This document shows, piece by piece, positions 12,861-16,896 of a DNA stretch of 16,896 bases. Both the position numbers and the translations under genes were made by a program. The DNA comes from an uncultured Clostridia bacterium. GTDB lineage: Bacteria > Bacillota > Clostridia > Oscillospirales > Oscillospiraceae. The notes under the pieces are model-generated. The model ran no database searches. It had not been told where the DNA came from and worked only from the letters and a program-made list of their open reading frames with translations. Location: assembly GCA_947177005.1 (NCBI GenBank), contig CAMWSZ010000018.1:1-16896 (forward strand), written 5' to 3'. Every line of letters starts with the position of its first letter. Position 1 is the first letter of the stretch.

Positions 12861-15800
12861 ATGGCCAAAGACAAATACTACGGCAAGACCCTCAGGAAAA
12901 ATTTTGCCCGGTATGAAGAGATCATGCCCATGCCAAACCTGCTGGAGATCCAGAAAAAATCCTATCAGTGGTTTTTGGATACCGGCCTGCGGGAGGTGTT
13001 CGCCGACGTGGGCGTCATCAGCGACTACGCCGGTACCCTCGAGCTGAGCTTCATCGACTTCAGCATGAATGAACCGCCGAAATATGACGTGGAGGAGTGT
13101 AAAGCCCGGGACGTCAACTATGCCGCCCCACTCAAAGTTAAAGTCCGCCTGCGCAATAAGGAGCGGGGCGACGAGCTCCAGGTGCAGGAAATCTTTATGG
13201 GCGATTTCCCCCTCATGACCAAATCCGGCACCTTTATCGTCAACGGCGCGGAACGTGTCGTCGTGTCACAGATCGTCCGCTCACCTGGCATCTACTACGG
13301 CAAGGAGGTCGATCCCAAAACAGACCTCCCTATCCTGTCCTGCCAGGTCATCCCCTACCGCGGCGCGTGGCTGGAGTATGAAACCGATACCAATGAGCTG
13401 TTCTGGGTCCGCATCGACAAAAACCGCAAGCTCCCTGTTACCTGCCTGATCCGGGCCGTTGGCCTGCGGACCGACGCCGAAATCCTCGACTACTTTGGGG
13501 ATGACCCTACGGTCCGCGCTACTCTGGACAAAGATACCTGCAAAACCTATGAAGAGGCCCTGCTGGAAATTTACCGCAAGCTCCGTCCCGGCGAACCCCC
13601 TACCGTAGACTCCGCCGAAACCCTCATCAATAACCTCTTCTTCGACCCCAGACGCTATGACCTGAGCACCGTCGGCCGCTATAAGTTCAACAAAAAGCTC
13701 ACCCTCTGGGCACGTATCGCCGGGCTGGCTTTGGCCGAGCCCGTGGCCCACCCCGCTACCGGCGAGCTGCTCTATGAACCCGGCCATGTGCTCACCCGCG
13801 CCGAGGCCGTGGAAATGGACGCCATAGGCGTCAACGAGGTTATCGTGGAAGTGGACGGCAAACCCATGAGAATCTTCTCCAATCATATGTGTGATCTGGC
13901 CCAGTACGTGGATTTCGACCCGCAAAAGGAACTGGGCATCAAAGAACGGGTCCGGTTCAGCGTCTTGCAGGAGCTGCTGGGTCAGTTCGAGGGCGAGGAG
14001 CTGAAAAATGCTGTCCGTACCCGCATCGACGACCTCATCCCCAAACATATTATCGTCGATGATATCCTCGCCTCCATTAATTATATGAATACCCTCGCCA
14101 AGGGCCTGGCCTCCAAAGACGATATCGACCACCTGGGCAACCGCCGCCTGCGCTGTGTGGGCGAACTGCTGCAAAACCAGTTCCGTATCGGCTTCAGCCG
14201 CATGGAACGGGTCATCCGGGAACGTATGACCATTCAGGGACAGGAAAAAGTCACCCCCCAGAGCCTTATCAATATCCGGCCCGTTACCGCTGCTATCAAA
14301 GAATTTTTCGGGTCCAGCCCCCTCAGCCAGTTCATGGACCAGACCAACCCCCTGGCTGAACTTACCCATAAACGGCGTCTGTCCGCACTGGGCCCCGGCG
14401 GTTTGAGCCGCGAGCGCGCCAGTATGGACGTGCGGGACGTACACTACAGCCATTACGGCCGCATGTGCCCCATTGAGACCCCTGAAGGCCCCAACATCGG
14501 CCTCATCAACTACCTCTCCACCTATGCACGCATCAATGAATACGGCTTTATTGAAGCACCCTTCCGCCGTGTAGACCACGAAACCGGCCGCGTTACGGAC
14601 GAAATCGTCTACATGACCGCCGACGTGGAGGACCAGTATATCGTGGCGCAGGCCGCCGAGCCTACCGACGAAAACGGCTGCTTTATCAACGAACGCATCA
14701 CCTGCCGCCACCGTGACGAGATCATCGGCGTGGAAAAAGAACGGGTCGATTTCGTGGATATCAGTCCCCGTATGATGGTGTCTATTGCAACGGCTATGAT
14801 CCCCTTCCTCCCCAACGACGACGCCAACCGCGCCCTCATGGGCGCTAACATGCAGCGGCAGGCCGTCCCCCTGCTCAAGCCGGAAGCGCCTATTATCGGC
14901 ACCGGCATGGAACACAAAATCTGTATGGATTCCGAAATCGTGGTGCTGGCGGAGGAGGACGGTCAGGTCACCAAGGTGGACGCTACCGCCATTACCGTCA
15001 AGTATGACAGCGGCCGGGTCAAGGAGTATAAGCTGGTCAAGTTCATCCGCTCCAACCATACCACCTGTATCAACCAGCGGCCTATCGTGTCCGTGGGCGA
15101 GCGGGTGCATGGCCCGGACCCCGAAAACGGAATCTCCCCTACCGTCCTGGCCGACGGTCCCGCCACCGAACAGGGCGAAATCGCCCTGGGCCGCAATATC
15201 CTCGTCGGCTTTATGACCTGGGAGGGCTATAACTATGAGGACGCCGTCCTGCTTAATGAACGCATGGTCCGGGAGGACGTCTATACCTCCATTCACATCG
15301 AAGAGTACGAAATCGATTCCCGGGATACCAAATTAGGCCCCGAGGAGATCACCCGGGATATCCCCAACGTGGGCGAGGACGCCCTCCGCGATCTGGATGA
15401 ACGGGGCATTATCCGCGTGGGCGCGGAGGTCCACGCAGGCGATATCCTGGTGGGCAAGGTTACCCCAAAGGGCGAAACCGACCTCACCGCCGAGGAGCGT
15501 TTGCTGCGGGCCATTTTCGGCGAAAAGGCCAGAGAGGTCCGCGACACCTCCCTCAAAGTCCCCCACGGCGAAAGCGGTATCGTGGTGGACGCTAAGGTCT
15601 TTACCCGGGAGGCCGGTGACGAATTGGGGCCGGGCGTCAACGAGGTTGTCCGCGTCTACATCGCGCAGAAACGGAAAATCAGCGTGGGCGACAAAATGGC
15701 CGGACGCCACGGCAATAAGGGCGTTGTGTCCCGCATCCTCCCGCAGGAGGATATGCCGTTCCTCCCCGACGGTACCCCGCTGGATATCGTCCTGAACCCC

Positions 15801-16562
15801 CTGGGCGTGCCCAGCCGTATGAACATCGGACAGGTGCTGGAGGTCCATTTGGGCTACGCCGCCAAAACCCTGGGCTGGAAGGTCGCTACCCCCATTTTCG
15901 ACGGCGCCAACGAACAGGATATCGCTGAGGCCCTCCAGCAGGCCGGTCTGGACCCCGAGGGCAAAAGCTGGCTCTACGACGGCCGTACCGGCGAGCGGTT
16001 CGACAACAAAGTTACTGTCGGCTACGTCTACTTCATGAAGCTCCACCACCTGGTGGACGACAAGATCCACGCCCGCTCCACCGGCCCCTACTCCCTCGTC
16101 ACCCAGCAGCCCCTGGGCGGAAAAGCCCAGTTCGGCGGCCAGCGCTTCGGCGAAATGGAGGTCTGGGCCTTGGAAGCCTACGGCGCGTCCTATACCTTGC
16201 AGGAGATCCTGACCGTCAAGTCCGACGACGTCGCCGGACGTGTGCGCACCTATGAATCTATTGTCAAAGGCCACAATGTCCCCAAACCCGGCGTGCCGGA
16301 GTCCTTTAAGGTGCTGGTGAAGGAATTGCAGGCCCTGTGCCTGGATATCAAGGTCCTTGACAAGGACGGCGTGGAGATCGAGCTGAAGGACGATGAGGAC
16401 GAAATGACGACCTTTAATCTCAACCGCATGGACCGGGACGACCCCGAGGAGTATGTGGCGGACGACGCTGCCTTCGAGGAGTCCGGCTTCGCTATCGAGG
16501 ACGCCGGGGACGATGCGGACGGTGAAGAACTGGACTTTGACGACGATGATGATGATTTTTAA
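12861..16562 (+). CDS. rpoB: DNA-directed RNA polymerase subunit beta
   Basis: The beta subunit forms one half of the polymerase active-site cleft. It is complete at 1233 residues, without the large proteobacterial insertions. The rifampicin region begins at GSSPLSQFMDQTNPLAELTH (484-503), with D493, H503 and S508 matching E. coli D516, H526 and S531; residue 487 is Pro where E. coli and Bacillus have Gln. The active-site lysines are K945 and K953 in GDKMAGRHGNKG. The C-terminal clamp motif GGKAQFGGQRFGEMEVWALE is followed by YTLQEILTVKSDD, then an acidic tail ending in six Asp and Phe. I chose the ATG at 12861 (MAKDKYYGKTLRKNF) on homology; no good ribosome site sits at normal distance. A longer in-frame reading starting at 12651 would run through the structured leader. 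Confidence 0.98.
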   Translation: MAKDKYYGKTLRKNFARYEEIMPMPNLLEIQKKSYQWFLDTGLREVFADVGVISDYAGTLELSFIDFSMNEPPKYDVEECKARDVNYAAPLKVKVRLRNKERGDELQVQEIFMGDFPLMTKSGTFIVNGAERVVVSQIVRSPGIYYGKEVDPKTDLPILSCQVIPYRGAWLEYETDTNELFWVRIDKNRKLPVTCLIRAVGLRTDAEILDYFGDDPTVRATLDKDTCKTYEEALLEIYRKLRPGEPPTVDSAETLINNLFFDPRRYDLSTVGRYKFNKKLTLWARIAGLALAEPVAHPATGELLYEPGHVLTRAEAVEMDAIGVNEVIVEVDGKPMRIFSNHMCDLAQYVDFDPQKELGIKERVRFSVLQELLGQFEGEELKNAVRTRIDDLIPKHIIVDDILASINYMNTLAKGLASKDDIDHLGNRRLRCVGELLQNQFRIGFSRMERVIRERMTIQGQEKVTPQSLINIRPVTAAIKEFFGSSPLSQFMDQTNPLAELTHKRRLSALGPGGLSRERASMDVRDVHYSHYGRMCPIETPEGPNIGLINYLSTYARINEYGFIEAPFRRVDHETGRVTDEIVYMTADVEDQYIVAQAAEPTDENGCFINERITCRHRDEIIGVEKERVDFVDISPRMMVSIATAMIPFLPNDDANRALMGANMQRQAVPLLKPEAPIIGTGMEHKICMDSEIVVLAEEDGQVTKVDATAITVKYDSGRVKEYKLVKFIRSNHTTCINQRPIVSVGERVHGPDPENGISPTVLADGPATEQGEIALGRNILVGFMTWEGYNYEDAVLLNERMVREDVYTSIHIEEYEIDSRDTKLGPEEITRDIPNVGEDALRDLDERGIIRVGAEVHAGDILVGKVTPKGETDLTAEERLLRAIFGEKAREVRDTSLKVPHGESGIVVDAKVFTREAGDELGPGVNEVVRVYIAQKRKISVGDKMAGRHGNKGVVSRILPQEDMPFLPDGTPLDIVLNPLGVPSRMNIGQVLEVHLGYAAKTLGWKVATPIFDGANEQDIAEALQQAGLDPEGKSWLYDGRTGERFDNKVTVGYVYFMKLHHLVDDKIHARSTGPYSLVTQQPLGGKAQFGGQRFGEMEVWALEAYGASYTLQEILTVKSDDVAGRVRTYESIVKGHNVPKPGVPESFKVLVKELQALCLDIKVLDKDGVEIELKDDEDEMTTFNLNRMDRDDPEEYVADDAAFEESGFAIEDAGDDADGEELDFDDDDDDF

Positions 16563-16586
16563 TGCAGCAGGAGGCGGAGCTGAAAT

Positions 16587-16896
16587 ATGAGTTACGTGGA
16601 ATTTGACGCCATTAAAATCGGCGTCGCGTCTCCGGAGATGATCCGGGAGTGGTCATACGGCGAGGTCCTGAAGCCCGAGACCATTAATTACCGCACCTTG
16701 AAGCCCGAGCGGGACGGCCTCTTCTGCGAACGGATATTCGGGCCCACCAAGGACTGGGAATGCCACTGCGGCAAGTACAAAAAAATCCGCTATAAAGGCA
16801 AAATCTGTGACCGCTGCGGCGTGGAGGTCACCAAGTCCAAGGTCCGCCGCGAACGTATGGGCCATATCGATCTGGCTACCCCCGTCAGCCATATCT
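16587..16896 (+). CDS. rpoC: DNA-directed RNA polymerase subunit beta', N-terminal part (runs off right edge)
   Basis: The beta' subunit carries the catalytic metal site, which is outside the window; only 103 residues are seen. The start MSYVEFDAIKIGVASPEMIR, then WSYGEVLKPETINYRTLKPE and RDGLFCERIFGP, are hallmark N-terminal sequences. The zinc-binding cysteines follow as CHCGKYKKIRYKGKICDRCG (C-x-C, 12 residues, C-x2-C), then VTKSKVRRERMGHIDLATPV. The ATG at 16587 lies 24 nt after the rpoB stop, with AGGAGG about 12 nt upstream and a closer GGAG. It is cotranscribed with rpoB. Confidence 0.97.
   Translation, partial: MSYVEFDAIKIGVASPEMIREWSYGEVLKPETINYRTLKPERDGLFCERIFGPTKDWECHCGKYKKIRYKGKICDRCGVEVTKSKVRRERMGHIDLATPVSHI

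Noticed and set aside
12847..13047. Upstream open reading frame overlapping rpoB as a real protein
   Set aside because: The translation is low in recognisable structure and lies wholly in another frame of rpoB; kept only as an oddity of the rpoB start.
13281..15296. 671-codon minus-strand frame opposite rpoB
   Set aside because: It is His/Asp/Val-rich antisense of rpoB codon bias; rpoB on the plus strand is certain.

Overview
The window reads as a moderately GC-rich, Gram-positive Clostridia chromosome, probably Oscillospiraceae-like. Evidence: the gene order rimP-nusA-rnpM(ylxR)-ylxQ-infB, a short 371-residue NusA without C-terminal acidic repeats, strong AGGAGG-type ribosome sites, vegetative promoters with 17-bp spacers, and an RpoB that resembles Bacillus/Clostridium RpoB through the rifampicin region. 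The taxonomic placement is inference from these features and was not tested by a search.

Layout. Positions 1-3240 (minus strand) hold the translation/transcription operon rimP-nusA-rnpM-ylxQ-infB; infB runs off the left edge. Its promoter and a leader with a terminator-like hairpin lie at 3120-3236. Positions 3297-4757 (minus) hold a two-gene unit, a YmdB-type phosphodiesterase followed by a YfbR-type HD 5'-deoxynucleotidase, with its own promoter. Positions 4768-9036 (minus) hold a tightly overlapping moxR-DUF58-transglutaminase operon, which probably acts at the cell envelope. A divergent promoter region (9001-9180) then leads into a plus-strand lipoprotein with a NodB-like deacetylase domain (9181-10482).

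Positions 10515-12620 differ in character: visibly AT-richer, with other codon habits. This segment holds an aldo/keto reductase with two 4Fe-4S clusters, a 26-codon amphipathic peptide gene with its own promoter and ribosome site, a 60-residue two-helix membrane protein, and four copies or partial copies of an unusual palindromic repeat. It looks like acquired or rearranged DNA between older core genes. From 12619 the plus strand carries rpoB (complete) and the start of rpoC, behind a strong promoter and a roughly 200-nt structured leader. No rplL or rplJ precedes rpoB, which is unlike the usual rplKAJL-rpoBC order.

The most interesting parts are the repeat/small-peptide segment (11733-12620) and the terminator-like hairpins in the leaders of both the nusA operon and rpoBC. 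Together the latter suggest that the elongation/termination machinery may be controlled by attenuation. No tRNA, rRNA, CRISPR array, insertion-sequence transposase or origin was seen.
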